From: Nonomuraea sp. NBC_00507
GTDB taxonomy: Bacteria > Actinomycetota > Actinomycetes > Streptosporangiales > Streptosporangiaceae
Direction: 5' to 3'
Assembly (NCBI RefSeq): GCF_036013525.1
Contig: NZ_CP107853.1
Coordinates: 8,618,001-8,682,000 of the forward strand
Length of the DNA stretch: 64,000 bases
The notes beneath the pieces are model-generated. The model was not told the DNA's origin. It worked only from the letters and a program-made list of their open reading frames with translations, and ran no database searches. A program made the position numbers and the translations under genes. The stretch's first letter is position 1. Every line of letters starts with the position of its first letter. This document shows, piece after piece, positions 16,648-25,664 of this stretch.

Positions 16648-17178
16648 TCACTCGCCATGGGCGCCGCGCAGCGCGGACAGGTGCTGCTCGAGCGTCGGGG
16701 CCACCTCCTTGGCCAGGGCGACGACCGCCGGGGACGATCCGCGGGAGATCTCCATCTTGGTGGCCGCGATCGCGGCCATGTGCTCGTTGGTCATGGTCGC
16801 GAGGAACTCCTGGTCGAAGTCCTTACCGACGGCGGCCCGCAGCTGGAGGATCTCCTCCCGCTGATGGGCGGAGATCGACTTGGGCAGCTGGACGCCCAGC
16901 CGCGTGGCGAGCTGGGCGACCTTGATGTCGAAGGCGGTGTGGTCCTGGACGAGCGTTTTGCCGATCGCCTTGATCCGCTTCGTGGAACCCTTGCCCTGCG
17001 CCAGCCGCCCCGTCTGGATCTCGGCGACATTGCCCTGATGGATGGCCCGCATCCAGGCCCTGTCCTGTTCGGACGGCGGCGTGTCGGTCTTCGGCGCCAG
17101 GGCCGCGGTGTTGGTCGGCGCCTCGGCGCATCCGGCCAGCGCGGCGGCGGCCAGCAACAGGGTCAGGCGTGTACGCAT
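16648..17178 (-). CDS. DUF4142 lipoprotein
   Basis: A 176-aa exported protein. MRTRLTLLLAAAALAGCAE is a lipoprotein signal with lipobox LAGC (Cys17). The mature part is an all-helical DUF4142 domain (AWMRAIHQGNVAEIQTGRLA, VQDHTAFDIKVAQLATRLGV), with the pattern of repeated helical hairpins known from this ferritin-like-fold family. The function of the family is unknown; it is often found in envelope-stress loci. A second DUF4142 protein is encoded at 33063. Confidence 0.85.
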   Translation of the reverse strand: MRTRLTLLLAAAALAGCAEAPTNTAALAPKTDTPPSEQDRAWMRAIHQGNVAEIQTGRLAQGKGSTKRIKAIGKTLVQDHTAFDIKVAQLATRLGVQLPKSISAHQREEILQLRAAVGKDFDQEFLATMTNEHMAAIAATKMEISRGSSPAVVALAKEVAPTLEQHLSALRGAHGE

Positions 17179-17427
17179 GGGCGGTCCTATGACATGGCGA
17201 CACTTTTCCACTACGCACAGTAACCGCAACCCCGTGGACGACCCAGGCATTCCGGGGGCCCGGGCGCGCCCCGCGCCCGGCCGGCCGGTTCCCCCGCCGC
17301 CAGGGATCGCCCGATGACGGGGGCGATCTCGTCGAACGGCACCGTGACCATGCCCTTTCCGCCCGGGGCCGGGTTCACCGCAGAGCGTGCAGGCGTGGCG
17401 GGAGGCCGACGGGATGGGGCAGGACGG

Positions 17428-18564
17428 TCAGCGGAAGCTCAGCTCCAGGGTGGTGTGCTGCTTGCGGATGACGATCCCCTCGGCGTCCGCCTGCCCCGGG
17501 TAGGCCGTCACCCGCAGGTCCCCCGCCTGCGGGCGGCCCGCCTCGTCCCAGGCCGCGACGTGCGCGGCCAGCTCGGCCGCCAGCCTGGCACCGGCGCCGC
17601 CGTGGCCGCGGGCGACCAGGAACCCCTCGGCCGCCAGCACGGCAATGCTGTCGCCCTCCACGATGCCCGCGCTGAACGTCGGCCCGGCGGCCGTCTGACC
17701 GCTGAGCGCGCACCAGCGCGGCTCGTGCAGGGCCAGCCACAACGACATGCCCATGCCGATCACGGGCATGGGTGCGGGCTCCTCGACCTTGGTGGTGATC
17801 TCGGTGGGCACCGCGTCGAGCGCGGCGGCCACGTCACCGAGCTTGCGCGGCCCGGGAAGCGCCATGATCAGCTCGGGATCCCGCCGCAACACGATGATCA
17901 CCTCGGGACCGGCGAACGGCCCCCGCATCCGCATGAACCCGCACGGCGCCACCGACCGGCTCACCCAGTGCCCGTCCTCGCGCTCCATGGCCACGGACAC
18001 CTGCACGCCGCGCAGGTCCAGCGGCACCACCAGCCGCCCGTCCGGGCGCAGTTGCTCCAGCCAGGCGGGCGCCAGGTCCCACACGCCGACGGTGGCGATC
18101 AGGCGGTCGTACGGGGCCAGCTCGGGGTGGCCCGCGGCGCCGTCCCCGTGCACCACCTCCACCCGGGACTCCCCCGCGGCCGCCAGGTGCTCCCTGGCCC
18201 CGGCGACCACGTCCTCGTCGAGGTCGAGGCTCACGACACGCCCCTCGGGACCGACGAGGCGGGCGAGCAACGCCGCGTTGTAGCCGGTGCCCGCGCCGAT
18301 CTCCAGCACCCGGTGCCCGAGGGCCACGGCCAGCTGGTCGAGCATGGTGGCCATGATGGCCGGCTGCGACGAGGAGCTGATCGGCCGGCCCTCGTCGTCG
18401 CGTTTGGTCACGATGGGCTCGTCGCGGTAGGCGTCCTCGGGGGCGACGCCGGGCACGAAGAGATGGCGCGGCACGGCCCGCATGGCCGCGGCCACGGGCT
18501 CGCTGACGTCCTGGCGCTCCCGCAGCAGCGCCACCATGGCTTCCCTCTGCGTCGCGACGTCCAT
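17428..18564 (-). CDS. PIMT-like SAM methyltransferase
   Basis: A 378-aa protein. Residues 1-190 follow protein-L-isoaspartate O-methyltransferase: AMRAVPRHLFVPG, then ISSSSQPAIMATMLDQLAVA and the SAM motif VLEIGAGTGYNAALLARLVG, then YDRLIATVGVWDLAPAWLEQ. About 190 further residues form a C-terminal extension not found in housekeeping PIMT (about 220 aa). Such extended homologues occur beside RiPP maturases as well as alone. No peptide or maturase gene is adjacent here, so repair of isoaspartyl proteins or a stand-alone role is possible. The start is ATG 18564 after a G-rich ribosome binding site. Confidence 0.82.
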   Translation of the reverse strand: MDVATQREAMVALLRERQDVSEPVAAAMRAVPRHLFVPGVAPEDAYRDEPIVTKRDDEGRPISSSSQPAIMATMLDQLAVALGHRVLEIGAGTGYNAALLARLVGPEGRVVSLDLDEDVVAGAREHLAAAGESRVEVVHGDGAAGHPELAPYDRLIATVGVWDLAPAWLEQLRPDGRLVVPLDLRGVQVSVAMEREDGHWVSRSVAPCGFMRMRGPFAGPEVIIVLRRDPELIMALPGPRKLGDVAAALDAVPTEITTKVEEPAPMPVIGMGMSLWLALHEPRWCALSGQTAAGPTFSAGIVEGDSIAVLAAEGFLVARGHGGAGARLAAELAAHVAAWDEAGRPQAGDLRVTAYPGQADAEGIVIRKQHTTLELSFR

Positions 18565-18687
18565 GCCCCCATTGTCGCGCCTGCAGCACAGAGAATTGTT
18601 GGTAAAGAACGAGTCATGAAGGGTTGGGAGCCGATTGAGGGGGAAGGGCAGCCAACTCCTGACCGTCGACCGTGAGGAGGAGCCGTA

Positions 18688-18975
18688 GTGCTCACCCTGA
18701 CAGCCAACGCAGCCCAGGCGATTCGCGATTTGACCGCGTCCGCGCCCGAAACGGCCCAGAGCGGGATCCGCATCTCGTCTCAGGGCGAGGGCGCGAGCTC
18801 GCTCACCCTTTCGCTGGCCACCGCACCGGAGCCGGCCGATGCGATCGTGGAGGCCGAGGGGGCGCGCGTCTACCTGGATCCCGTCGCCGCCACCGTACTG
18901 GAGGACAAGTCTCTCGACGCCGGAGCCGATGACCAGGGAAGCGTGTCGTTCCTGGTCACCGACCAGACGGCCTGA
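18688..18975 (+). CDS. HesB/IscA-like domain protein without cysteines
   Basis: A 95-aa protein with the HesB/IscA fold pattern (MLTLTANAAQAIRDLTASAP, IRISSQGEGASSLTLSLATA, GARVYLDPVAATVLEDKSLD). The Fe-S carriers of this family bind clusters through three conserved Cys, but this protein contains no cysteine at all, so it cannot be a classical Fe-S scaffold. Similar cysteine-free proteins are widespread in actinomycetes, often annotated as adhesin or Fe-S assembly protein. The start is GTG 18688 with GAGGAGG upstream. Role unknown. Confidence 0.78.
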   Translation: MLTLTANAAQAIRDLTASAPETAQSGIRISSQGEGASSLTLSLATAPEPADAIVEAEGARVYLDPVAATVLEDKSLDAGADDQGSVSFLVTDQTA

Positions 18976-19030
18976 CTCCACACGGGCGCGCCCCCGCCGC
19001 GGCCTGCCAGGTCGCGGCGGGGGCGGTCGC

Positions 19031-20011
19031 TCAGCCGCCGGACAGCAGCTTGTGCAGATAACGCAGCTGCTCCTCGGACTGGAAGCCGCCGCCGCCCTCG
19101 TGGTTGTTCCAGGGCCAGACTGTGATCTCCTTGGGGCCCTGCCAGTGGTTGTATCCGGCGAACACCGTCGACGGTGGGCACACGTCGTCCATCAGCGCGA
19201 CCGAGTACAGCGCGGGCACTCGGCCACGGGCGGCGAAATTCAGGCCGTCGAAGTATGACAGCGTGCGGAACACCTGCTCGGCGCTGTCCCTGCGGGTCGC
19301 CAGGAACCTGACCAGCTCCTGGTACGGGTCACGCCCGGTGATCTCGACCGCCCTCCGGAAGTGGGTCAGGAACGGCACGTCGATGAGGGCCGCCTTGACC
19401 GCCGGGTGCAGCGCGGCCGTGGCCTGGGCGATGCCGCCGCCCTGGCTGCCGCCGGAGACCACGATGCGGCTCGCGTCGACCCCCGGGTGCGCGAGCGCCG
19501 CGTCCACGGCCCGGACGGCGTCGGTGAAGACCCGCCGGTAGTAGTAGTCCTCCGGGTCGAGGATGCCGCGGGTCATCATGCCCGGAGCCTGCGGGTTGGC
19601 GCTGCCGTGCGGGTCGCCGGTGGTGCCCGGGCTGCCCACGTTGCCGCCGCCGTGGCCGCGGGTCTCCATCACGAACACCGCGTACCCGGCGGCGGGCCAG
19701 AACAGGTGGTCCTTGGGGAACCCGCGGCCGCCGCTGTAGCCGATGTAGTGCATCACGCACGGCACCGGGCCGTCGGCGCCGCGCGGCAGCAGGAACCAGC
19801 CGTTGATCCGGTGCCCGCCCCAGCCGGCGAACGACACCTCGTGCACGTCCACGGCGGCGAAGGGCAGGTCGTACGGGACGTACTCGGCGGCCAGGTCGTA
19901 CTGCCCGGCCTCGGCCAGGGTGCGGGACCAGAAGTCGTCGAAGTCGGCGGGCTCGTCGCGGTCGGGGAGGTAGGCGCGAAGCTCCTCGAGCGGCAAGTCG
20001 AACAGTGGCAC
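19031..20011 (-). CDS. acetylxylan esterase (CE7 family)
   Basis: A 326-aa alpha/beta hydrolase of carbohydrate esterase family 7, which removes acetyl groups from xylo-oligosaccharides and cephalosporin C. The N-terminus MPLFDLPLEELRAYLPDRDE is typical. The nucleophile Ser lies in VVSGGSQGGGIAQA, the Asp in ALMDDVCPPST and the His in NNHEGGGG. RGHGGG and YIGYSGGRG form the oxyanion and family motifs. There is no signal peptide, so it acts in the cytoplasm on imported oligosaccharides. Single gene. Confidence 0.92.
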   Translation of the reverse strand: MPLFDLPLEELRAYLPDRDEPADFDDFWSRTLAEAGQYDLAAEYVPYDLPFAAVDVHEVSFAGWGGHRINGWFLLPRGADGPVPCVMHYIGYSGGRGFPKDHLFWPAAGYAVFVMETRGHGGGNVGSPGTTGDPHGSANPQAPGMMTRGILDPEDYYYRRVFTDAVRAVDAALAHPGVDASRIVVSGGSQGGGIAQATAALHPAVKAALIDVPFLTHFRRAVEITGRDPYQELVRFLATRRDSAEQVFRTLSYFDGLNFAARGRVPALYSVALMDDVCPPSTVFAGYNHWQGPKEITVWPWNNHEGGGGFQSEEQLRYLHKLLSGG

Positions 20012-20134
20012 GGGTTCTCCAATCCCATCGAAAGATGGTGATATTTCATCCCATCGTGACGGAAAGCGCTATCCCGGCCCTCCAGCTTTCCGCAGCAGCC
20101 GGTGAAAGCGACGCTCCTGGGTAGAGGCGATCAC

Positions 20135-20410
20135 GTGAGCAGACACGTCGTCCAGATCCCCTACTCCCACCTCCATCCCGGCCTGATCCTGGACGCCCCC
20201 GCGGGCGCCCACGACTTCCTGGTGCACTTCGGCGACGACTCCGAGTCGCGGGCGCAGTTGCTGAGGGACGACACGGGGCGGCCTGTGCTCAGGATGGGCG
20301 GCTACATGACGGCCCAGGGCACGGTCGTCGACGAGCGCGTGTGGACCGTACGCGAGGCCGCCCGGCACGGCGACCACATCCGGCTCCGCCTGGGCCGCTC
20401 CCTCGCCTAG
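20135..20410 (+). CDS. hypothetical protein of 91 aa
   Basis: I do not recognise this protein. It starts at GTG 20135 with AGAGG about 8 bases upstream; an earlier GTG at 20102 is possible. The sequence looks like a small mixed alpha/beta domain (HVVQIPYSHLHPGLILDAPA, GAHDFLVHFGDDSESRAQLL) with a basic C-terminus. The coding frame has the expected third-position GC bias. It is divergent from the esterase gene and convergent with the giant secreted protein. Confidence 0.45.
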   Translation: MSRHVVQIPYSHLHPGLILDAPAGAHDFLVHFGDDSESRAQLLRDDTGRPVLRMGGYMTAQGTVVDERVWTVREAARHGDHIRLRLGRSLA

Positions 20411-20495
20411 GCCTGGCCACGCCGGGCCGTGTGAGCGACCGGGCCGGTGAGGCGGTCCTGCGCGGGGCGCGGCCCCGGACAGGGCGCGTGCCGGT

Positions 20496-23400
20496 TCAGG
20501 ATTGGGCCTGGGGGTGGGGGGACGGACGGGCGGTGCAGGAGCCGGCCTTCGTGGAGGCGACCTTCCACTCCGCCCCCGGGAACGGGCTCATGAAGTGCGT
20601 CAGCAGGTCCACCGCGTAGTCCGGCGCCTGACCGCCGGGATCGAGCAGGGACACCATCTGGGGCCCGTCGGCGCCGCGCAACGTGATCGAGTTGCCGGTG
20701 CCGCCGGCCGCGAAGCCCGGCTTGGCGTCGACGGTCACGCAGGCCAGGCTGATCCCGGCCGCCTCGATCTCCTGCTTGGCCCCGATCCGCCGCATCCGCT
20801 GGTCGTAGCGGCGCAGCGCGAGCGACGTCGCGGGCCCGAGCCGCATGGAGTCGCGGAAGACGTCGTTGCCGAGATCCCTGCTCAGCTTGACCTCCATGGC
20901 GACGTCGGGCCGCAGGTCCACGCCCTTGGCGGAGATGTCGAGCCGCTCGTAGTTCCCCTCGAAGCCGGGGGCGACGTACCCGAGCGCCGGTGGCGCCTTC
21001 AGCCCGAAGGGGATCTTCCCCGGGCGGACGCGCAGCCACGACACCCGCCGGGCCGACAGCCTCAGGTCCTCGACCGAGCTGGCCCCCAGCCCGAAGCTCC
21101 CGCCGAGGTGGTACGTCAGGAACCCGGTCGTGTACGGGATCTCCTGGCTCATCGTGATGCTCTGCCGGGCGACGGGGTCCAGCTTGAGCCCGCCGCGCAC
21201 CGCGATGCGGCCCGTGGGCACCGGCCTGGAGACGAGGTCGAGGGTCTGGTCGGGATTGAGCCTGATCGTGGTGTCGGCGGCCAGATCCTGCACGGAGAGC
21301 GACACGTCCCCGTACCGCCCCGAGGGATCGACGAGGCCGCCCTCCACGCCGAGGTACCCGTCAAGGGTGCTGACGCCGCCCTCCGCCTTGTACGTGACGG
21401 CCGGCACGCCGAGCGCGGCCGCCGAGGCGTCGGCGTCCACGCCGAACGTGCCGGGCACGTCGCCGAGCCGCAGCTCGCCGGTGCCCTTGCCGGCCAGCGT
21501 CACCTTGGCGACGAGGCGCTTGACGGCGGCGGAGTTGCGTACGCGGATGCGGGTCTGCGCGCCGTACGTGCCTTGGACGGACACGGCGGCGGGCACCGGG
21601 TCGATGGCCACGTGGCCGCGCAGATCCCCGGCCTCGGCCGTCACGGCGAGCGCGCCGAGCGTGGCCGCGGGCTCGATGCGGTACGAGGCCTGGACCGTGT
21701 TGCCCTGCCCGACGCCGAACGGCCCCAGCGACATGCTGGTGATCTTGGAAGGCAGACCGGTCAGCGTGGCCTTGGCCTTGATCGGCACGGGCGTCAGGAC
21801 GCTGCTGGCGAGATACACCCCCAGGCTCCGGCGACGGGGGCTGAAGCCCGAGAACGCGAACGTCTTGTTCGCCAGGTCCACCGACACCTGATCGGGCAGC
21901 CCGGTGACGTCGAGGTAGCCCTGCAGCCCGAAGCAGCCGCGGTCGGGCGTGCAGAAGGGCCCTGGGGCACAGCCGGATGAGCCGGGCGCGCAGCCGCCGT
22001 CCACCAGCGACACCCCGCCCGGCAGGGCCGGCGCGGCGCGCATCTTCTGCAGCGCCCCCGTCTTCCCGAGCCAGGCGCGGGCGCGCACGTCGAGGCGGGA
22101 GCCGGAGTACGTGAGCTTGCCGTCGGCGACCGAGACCGCCAGGCGGCCAGGTACGGGCCCGAGACTGCCGGCCAGGCCGAAGCGCACGTCGCCCTGCGTG
22201 ACGTCGGCGTCCACGGCGAGGGTCTGCCTGGCCGAGCGGAAGTCGGCGGTGAACCCCTGCGCGGCCGGGCTGAACTCCACCTGCGACAGCCCCTTGACCA
22301 GCACGCTGGCGTCCAGGTCGCCGGACGCCTGGTCGTAGTGCGCCGCCAGGTGAGGCCCCGTGGGCGACGTGGCGTCGTCGTGGTTGGTGAAGGCCAGCGC
22401 CGCCGAGCCGACCGGGCCCGACAGGCCGCGGAAGCGGTACGACGCGGCGTTCCACGAGGCGTCGAAGCGGGCGGGCACGCCGGTCACCTCGGCGGCGGCC
22501 CTGGCGTAGCGGTCGCCGAGCTTGGCTCTGGCAAGGGCCGACACCTTGGCGACCGGCGTGTCCGAGTTCCAGGTGAGCGTCTGCGCCTTGGTGTCGGCGA
22601 CCAGCTCGACGTGCTTGCGCACGCCTTCGACGGTGGCCCGCAGGTCGTCGCCGGTGCCACCGGTGGAGGTCACGTGCTCTTTATTGGCATAAATCTGTAT
22701 TTGGCGGATCTTCGAGGACGCGTCGATCTTGACCGTCGTGCGTTCGCCCAGCTGCCACGACGCCTTCACGTCGTCGCGCACGCCGAGCACGGTGCCGTCG
22801 ATCGTGGGTCCCGACTTGACGTTCGCGTACGCGGCCCGCAGCTTGTCGATCAGACCGCTGGCCTGGTATTCGGCTTTCCTGGCCGCCGGGTCGAGCGTGA
22901 CGTCCACGGTGGCGGGCGTGTTGGAGATCTCCAGCCGGGCCAGATGGGCGCCGTCGATGCTGGCCGCGCCCACGAACGACCGGCCGCTGGAGTCCACCTC
23001 CAGGTGGACGTGGGGCGCGGCTCCGTACGTGACCTCGAACCCGGACAACCCCGTCAGCAGCCCCGACACCCCGACCGCGGCGCCGTTCTTGATCATGGTG
23101 ACGTGGCCGCCACGCGGGCTGGAGATCGCGCCCTCGTTACGCTGCAGCACCACCGCGAACCTGCCGATGGGCGAGCTGGTCGAGTGCGTGACGCGGTGCT
23201 CGGCCAGGTTGTTGACCAGGCGCACCTTGGCGGGCAGGTCGCTCAGCTCGGCGCGCAGGACGGTCTTGTCGGCGTTCCTGTCGAAGAAGAGCAGCTCGGC
23301 GGCGCCGGCGCGGGGGCGGCCTGAATCGACGGACAGGGTCTGGCGGCCGTTCGCGGCGGCGTACTTGGCGGTGAGGGTGGGCGGGACCTTCCGGAGCTCG

Positions 23401-24515
23401 GCGCTCACCGCCCTGGCCAGCCGTCCGTCGCGGTAGGTGTAGTGGTGCACCCGGGCGCGGGCGACGGGCGACGGGCCGGCGAAGCGGATCTCGCCGCCCG
23501 CCAGCCGCACTTCGGCACGGGTGGGCATCCGGTCGAGCACGGCCTGGGTGAACTGGCGTCCGGTCACGGCCAGCGCCTCCAGCTTGGCGGGCGCGGAGGC
23601 GGTGACGTCGAGTGTGGGCGGGTCGAGCGCGGCGCTCACGGTGAGCTTGTCGGTGGCCGGCGTTTGGCGCAGGCTCACCGCGCTGCGGCCCGTCAGCCCC
23701 GCGATCACGGCCGCGGACGCGCCCGGATCCTTACGCCGGACCGAGGCCTTGACCCGCTTGCCCGCCAGGTCCACGGTGAAGGTGCCCCAGTCGTAGTCCG
23801 ACAGCGACGAGCCGCGCCGCAGCCCGTCGAACCCGACCGACACCTTGCCGTCGTACTCCGCCCAGACCTGCGCCTTGAGGTTCTCCCGCGTCAGCCGCTT
23901 GACCGCGAAGCCCAGCCCGACCGCGCCCTCTGCGGGCATGGCCGCCGGGACCAGGTCGGCGGCCAGGTCGGGCAGGCCGTCGCCGGTGACGTCGGCGGCC
24001 GCGGGCACGCCGACGGGTTGCTGGATCGAGCAGGACACCGGCACCTCGGCGCTCTGGACGCAGAGCCGGTACGTCAGCCCCGGCACGGCCTTGCCGAGCC
24101 CGTCGAACACCTTGACCACCGCGGCCAGCGGCTTGATCAGCGACAGCGTCTCGGCCTGCGCGGTGTCCGGCAGGATCTTCCGCACGTCCGGCACCTGCCC
24201 GCCCACGCCCTCCTCCTCCAGAACGGCGGCGGCGTCGGCGGTGACCTGGTTGATCAGCCCGGGTCCGGCGGCCGTGGTCACCTCGGGCTCGGCGGGGCCC
24301 ACCTGCGCGTTCACCGCCGGCCGGACCGCGAGCGACGGCCGCGTGGGAACGGTCACCGTGGCGGCCGGCGGCTCCTCGACGGCGGGCACCGGCCGGACCG
24401 TGACGGCCGTCCCCGCTGATGTGCGCACCTCTGCCTGGGCGGCGGGCGGCACGGCCACCAGGACGGCGGCGGCGATGGACGTCGAAGCGAGCACGCGCAG
24501 AAGGGCGTGCGGCAT
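20496..24515 (-). CDS. giant secreted beta-rich protein of unknown function
   Basis: A 1339-aa exported protein. The N-terminus has a signal peptide (LLRVLASTSIAAAVLVAVPP, then AAQAE as the cleavage region). A Pro/Thr/Val-rich stretch and an FG-GAP/dockerin-like Ca-binding loop DVTGDGLPDLAADL follow at about residues 173-187. The remainder is made of many repeating beta-strands of the type ATVDVTLDPAARKAEYQASG and RLAVSVADGKLTYSGSRLDV, suggesting a long beta-solenoid or tandem sandwich protein. A Cys-rich, Pro/Gly-rich insert lies around residues 835-860. There is no sortase motif or C-terminal anchor. I know no characterised homologue; cell-surface scaffold or adhesin roles are possible. Confidence 0.75.
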   Translation of the reverse strand: MPHALLRVLASTSIAAAVLVAVPPAAQAEVRTSAGTAVTVRPVPAVEEPPAATVTVPTRPSLAVRPAVNAQVGPAEPEVTTAAGPGLINQVTADAAAVLEEEGVGGQVPDVRKILPDTAQAETLSLIKPLAAVVKVFDGLGKAVPGLTYRLCVQSAEVPVSCSIQQPVGVPAAADVTGDGLPDLAADLVPAAMPAEGAVGLGFAVKRLTRENLKAQVWAEYDGKVSVGFDGLRRGSSLSDYDWGTFTVDLAGKRVKASVRRKDPGASAAVIAGLTGRSAVSLRQTPATDKLTVSAALDPPTLDVTASAPAKLEALAVTGRQFTQAVLDRMPTRAEVRLAGGEIRFAGPSPVARARVHHYTYRDGRLARAVSAELRKVPPTLTAKYAAANGRQTLSVDSGRPRAGAAELLFFDRNADKTVLRAELSDLPAKVRLVNNLAEHRVTHSTSSPIGRFAVVLQRNEGAISSPRGGHVTMIKNGAAVGVSGLLTGLSGFEVTYGAAPHVHLEVDSSGRSFVGAASIDGAHLARLEISNTPATVDVTLDPAARKAEYQASGLIDKLRAAYANVKSGPTIDGTVLGVRDDVKASWQLGERTTVKIDASSKIRQIQIYANKEHVTSTGGTGDDLRATVEGVRKHVELVADTKAQTLTWNSDTPVAKVSALARAKLGDRYARAAAEVTGVPARFDASWNAASYRFRGLSGPVGSAALAFTNHDDATSPTGPHLAAHYDQASGDLDASVLVKGLSQVEFSPAAQGFTADFRSARQTLAVDADVTQGDVRFGLAGSLGPVPGRLAVSVADGKLTYSGSRLDVRARAWLGKTGALQKMRAAPALPGGVSLVDGGCAPGSSGCAPGPFCTPDRGCFGLQGYLDVTGLPDQVSVDLANKTFAFSGFSPRRRSLGVYLASSVLTPVPIKAKATLTGLPSKITSMSLGPFGVGQGNTVQASYRIEPAATLGALAVTAEAGDLRGHVAIDPVPAAVSVQGTYGAQTRIRVRNSAAVKRLVAKVTLAGKGTGELRLGDVPGTFGVDADASAAALGVPAVTYKAEGGVSTLDGYLGVEGGLVDPSGRYGDVSLSVQDLAADTTIRLNPDQTLDLVSRPVPTGRIAVRGGLKLDPVARQSITMSQEIPYTTGFLTYHLGGSFGLGASSVEDLRLSARRVSWLRVRPGKIPFGLKAPPALGYVAPGFEGNYERLDISAKGVDLRPDVAMEVKLSRDLGNDVFRDSMRLGPATSLALRRYDQRMRRIGAKQEIEAAGISLACVTVDAKPGFAAGGTGNSITLRGADGPQMVSLLDPGGQAPDYAVDLLTHFMSPFPGAEWKVASTKAGSCTARPSPHPQAQS

Positions 24516-24721
24516 GAAGCTTTCTCCCCCGGACCGGTCTAATTCATCCCATCAGAAACAATGGTCACGAGACGACCATATTTCCTCACCGGTAGTCAAA
24601 CCGTCACGGAAATGGAACTCCAACCTCCGGGAGAACCGCAGACCCCTCAGGAGTGCTACGGACGCAACCGCGGCCACCACCCAGGCACGTGAGCGCCGAG
24701 CGGGAGCGGCTTGCCGCGGCG

Positions 24722-24916
24722 TCAGGACGCGTCGCCGGGCGGCATCACCACCGCGTCAGGGCCCGGGAAGACGAGCTGCTCGTGCCCGTCGTCGTAGCGG
24801 ACGACGAAAGGCGGCGAGCCGCCGGCGCCGCGGACCTCGATGATCTGGCCCTTCCTGTCTTTCTGACCGACGACGTGGCCGTGCACGAGCAGGATGTCAC
24901 CGACATTCGCGTGCAT
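24722..24916 (-). CDS. DUF1918 domain protein
   Basis: A 64-aa protein made of one DUF1918 domain (MHANVGDILLVHGHVVGQKD, GQIIEVRGAGGSPPFVVRYD, then a V-F-PGPDAVV end), an SH3-like barrel common in actinomycetes. The domain's function is unknown. The start at ATG 24916 is supported by GAGAGGAGC six bases upstream; a longer in-frame start lacks a ribosome binding site. Small stand-alone gene, divergent from the ArsR/CDF locus. Confidence 0.85.
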   Translation of the reverse strand: MHANVGDILLVHGHVVGQKDRKGQIIEVRGAGGSPPFVVRYDDGHEQLVFPGPDAVVMPPGDAS

Positions 24917-25043
24917 GATCGCTCCTCTCAGCTGGACAAGGACAACTTTGAGGTTCCTCCCCACCTTGCATCAGCCGTAGCACCGAGGGAAGGCCGGCAT
25001 CCGGGACCTCGGCATCTTCTCCGGCGTGGCCTAAGGTTGACGT

Positions 25044-25463
25044 ATGAAGGCTTCTTCAAATAACCAGGTGTCGGATCTTGAGAGCTGCAGCACCCGGGTG
25101 GTGGACGCCGAGCGGGTCGCGGTGGTGCGCTCGCGCATGCCCGGTGACGGTGATCTGGCGGACACCGCGGATGTGTTCGGCCTGCTGTCCGATCCCGGCC
25201 GGTTGCGGCTCTTGCTGGCGCTGCTGGAGGGCGAGCTGTGCGTCTGCGATCTCGCCGTGGTGAGCGGGCTGAGCGAATCGGCCACCTCACACGCGCTGCG
25301 GCTGCTTCGGGCGCATCGCGTGGTGTCGGTGCGGCGGGCCGGCCGGATGGCCTACTACCGGCTCGACGACGCGCATGTCCGGATGCTGCTGGATCTGGCG
25401 GTGGCGCACACCGAGCACACGCAGGCCATCCATCCTGAACGCGACGGGCGCAAGCAGGGCTGA
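25044..25463 (+). CDS. ArsR/SmtB-family metal-sensing repressor
   Basis: A 139-aa repressor with a winged helix (DVFGLLSDPGRLRLLLALLE, SESATSHALRLLRAHRVVSV). Metal ligands are likely: Cys in ELCVCDLA on the recognition helix side, and an alpha-5-type His/Glu cluster AHTEHTQAIHPE at the C-terminus. This suggests Zn/Ni/Co sensing. It is followed by a cation diffusion facilitator and has TGAA-N6-TTCA sites both at its own start codon and before that exporter gene. Repressor release by excess metal is the expected logic. Confidence 0.88.
   Translation: MKASSNNQVSDLESCSTRVVDAERVAVVRSRMPGDGDLADTADVFGLLSDPGRLRLLLALLEGELCVCDLAVVSGLSESATSHALRLLRAHRVVSVRRAGRMAYYRLDDAHVRMLLDLAVAHTEHTQAIHPERDGRKQG
25045..25058. 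promoter_or_regulatory. ArsR operator overlapping arsR start codon
   Basis: TGAAGGCTTCTTCA matches the ArsR/SmtB operator core TGAA-N6-TTCA. It begins one base inside the ATG at 25044. Binding would directly block translation-start DNA and early elongation of the repressor gene, which fits autorepression of a short-leader or leaderless mRNA. Confidence 0.6.
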
Positions 25464-25502
25464 GCTCGCCTGCGGCTCGGCGGCGGCCGACAGCCCGTCG
25501 TG

Positions 25503-25554
25503 TTGACAGGCCCGTGACAGATGTCGCTATCGTTCATATGTGAACAGCTATTCA
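25503..25554 (+). promoter_or_regulatory. promoter and ArsR operator of the cation exporter
   Basis: TTGACA at 25503-25508 and TATCGT at 25528-25533 form a plausible -35/-10 pair with 19-base spacing. TGAACAGCTATTCA at 25541-25554 matches the SmtB/CzrA operator core TGAA-N6-TTCA and would cover the transcription start. Another overlapping match, TTCATATGTGAA, lies at 25533-25544. This places the exporter gene under the ArsR-family protein encoded just upstream. Confidence 0.68.
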
Positions 25555-25664
25555 GGAGTTGAGAGCGCAGGCCGGCCCGCCCGCCACCGGCCTGGCGACG
25601 TGCGGCTCGACCTGTCCGGCAACGTTCGCATGCATCTAGGCTCTCGAGACGGCGAGGTCACCGG

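Noticed and set aside
17428..18564. The extended PIMT gene considered as a second RiPP locus
   Set aside because: No radical SAM, ATP-grasp or lanthipeptide enzyme and no small precursor-like gene is adjacent, so there is no support beyond the methyltransferase itself.
22338..24419. Long plus-strand frames opposite the giant secreted protein
   Set aside because: They are Arg/Gly-rich shadow frames without motifs; the minus-strand frame has a signal peptide and consistent beta-repeat sequence.
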